Below are positions 5,656 through 5,979 of a stretch of DNA of 5,979 nucleotides, in pieces; positions within the stretch are counted from its first letter, which is position 1; each line of letters starts with the position of its first letter. The stretch comes from Methanothrix sp. (GTDB lineage Archaea; Halobacteriota; Methanosarcinia; Methanotrichales; Methanotrichaceae), in the NCBI GenBank assembly GCA_012798025.1, contig JAAZNX010000080.1, positions 1-5,979 on the forward strand. The letters run 5' to 3'. Both the position numbers and the translations under genes were made by a program. Below the pieces are notes generated by a model. That model saw only the letters and a program-made list of their open reading frames with translations. It did no database searches and was not told where the DNA came from.

Positions 5656-5679
5656 GTTATCTTTGGATTAACTTGCATC

Positions 5680-5691
5680 CTTTAATTAAGG
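5680..5691 (-). promoter_or_regulatory. Possible archaeal TATA element before the exported-protein gene
   Basis: An AT-rich stretch reading TTAATTAAAGG on the minus strand fills part of the 36-base gap after the metal permease gene and lies about 25-36 bases before the ATG at 5655. An archaeal TATA box at that distance would give a near-leaderless transcript, in keeping with the weak ribosome binding site here. It could equally be plain AT-rich spacer within an operon. Confidence 0.3.
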
Positions 5692-5979
5692 CTATCTGGT
5701 GAAGGTTATGCTCAAGAAGAACGTAACTGCTGCGGTCAGTATTATGGTTGCCCCAGAGGGGACGTTCAGCAGATAGGAGATCATTAAGCCTGCTGTCACA
5801 AAGACGGCCCCAAGGAGCACCGACCCGGCCATGATGCCGGTTATGCTCTTCATATGCTGCCTGCTAATGGCTCCAGGAATTGTCAGTAGGGCGATGACCA
5901 TTATTATTCCTACTATCTTTATCAAAACCACCACACTGAAGGCTACCATACAGAGCAGCAGGAGTCTCAATCTTTGTAC
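5692..5979 (-). CDS. ABC-3 family metal-ion permease (ZnuB/TroC/MntB type), partial C-terminal end
   Basis: The frame is open to the window edge; the visible 95 residues are the C-terminal third of a protein normally about 260-290 residues long. The TTG at 5970 is not a real start, because the frame continues upstream of it (V-Q-R). Three hydrophobic segments are visible. The first two carry the family hallmark VGIIMVIALLTIPGAIS, the ABC-3 permease pattern VGxLLVxALLxxPAA. The last contains NVPSGATIILTAA, matching the P-G-x-x-I-V-L stretch near the end of ZnuB-like proteins. Such permeases import zinc, manganese or iron with a binding protein and an ATPase, which presumably lie beyond the window. 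The metal cannot be told from this fragment. The gene ends 36 bases before the exported-protein gene on the same strand. Confidence 0.9.
   Translation of the reverse strand, partial: VQRLRLLLLCMVAFSVVVLIKIVGIIMVIALLTIPGAISRQHMKSITGIMAGSVLLGAVFVTAGLMISYLLNVPSGATIILTAAVTFFLSITFTR

Noticed and set aside
5652..5678. Eight-codon reading frame on the minus strand whose TGA overlaps the ATG of the exported-protein gene, resembling an upstream leader peptide.
   Set aside because: AAAGG touches its ATG without a spacer, it has no run of regulatory codons, and so short a frame is expected by chance. Conservation would be needed to take it seriously.
5683..5690. TTAATTAA palindrome as an operator.
   Set aside because: An eight-base AT palindrome in an AT-rich gap is likely by chance; a TATA-like role is the only use with any positional support.

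Overview
This window looks like the chromosome of a methanogenic archaeon, most likely in the Methanosarcinales and possibly Methanothrix-like. The evidence is an archaeal-type elongation factor 1-beta (aEF-1B), a four-CxxC zinc micro-protein directly upstream of it, a tRNA gene without an encoded CCA end, an archaeal-style dihydropteroate synthase, a COG1478 (CofE-family) glutamyl ligase, and frequent GTG starts with Shine-Dalgarno motifs. The genus is an inference. Coding density is very high, and no gap between genes exceeds about 40 bases. I saw no insertion sequence, CRISPR array or phage gene.

Left end, plus strand (1-563): a 56-aa zinc-ribbon protein and aEF-1B form a compact translation-related pair. 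They are followed by a tRNA-Ala(CGC) gene with the diagnostic G3:U70 pair.

Rest of the window, minus strand, read right to left (5979 to 577): six genes lie head to tail with spacings of 36, 2, -26, 19 and -4 bases. They are (1) the C-terminal end of an ABC-3 family metal-ion permease cut by the window edge, (2) an exported, membrane-anchored protein with Ig-like domains, (3) an ABC-2 type transporter ATPase, (4) its six-helix permease, (5) a dihydropteroate synthase with an extra C-terminal domain, and (6) a fusion of a CofE-family gamma-glutamyl ligase with a complete cytidine deaminase. Genes 2-4 look like one export module with an extracytoplasmic partner. Genes 5-6 overlap by four bases and look like a cofactor pair (pterin coenzyme and glutamylation).

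The most unusual item is the CofE-like/cytidine deaminase fusion. The CofE half belongs to a subgroup whose central motif differs from that of classical F420-0 ligases, and it is translationally coupled to a pterin enzyme. It may therefore glutamylate a pterin coenzyme rather than F420. Why it carries a deaminase with an intact active site is unexplained. The dihydropteroate synthase is also notable. Its pterin-binding residues are kept but its two substrate loops are altered, and its C-terminal domain resembles one that, as I remember it, sits at the N terminus in some bacterial homologues.
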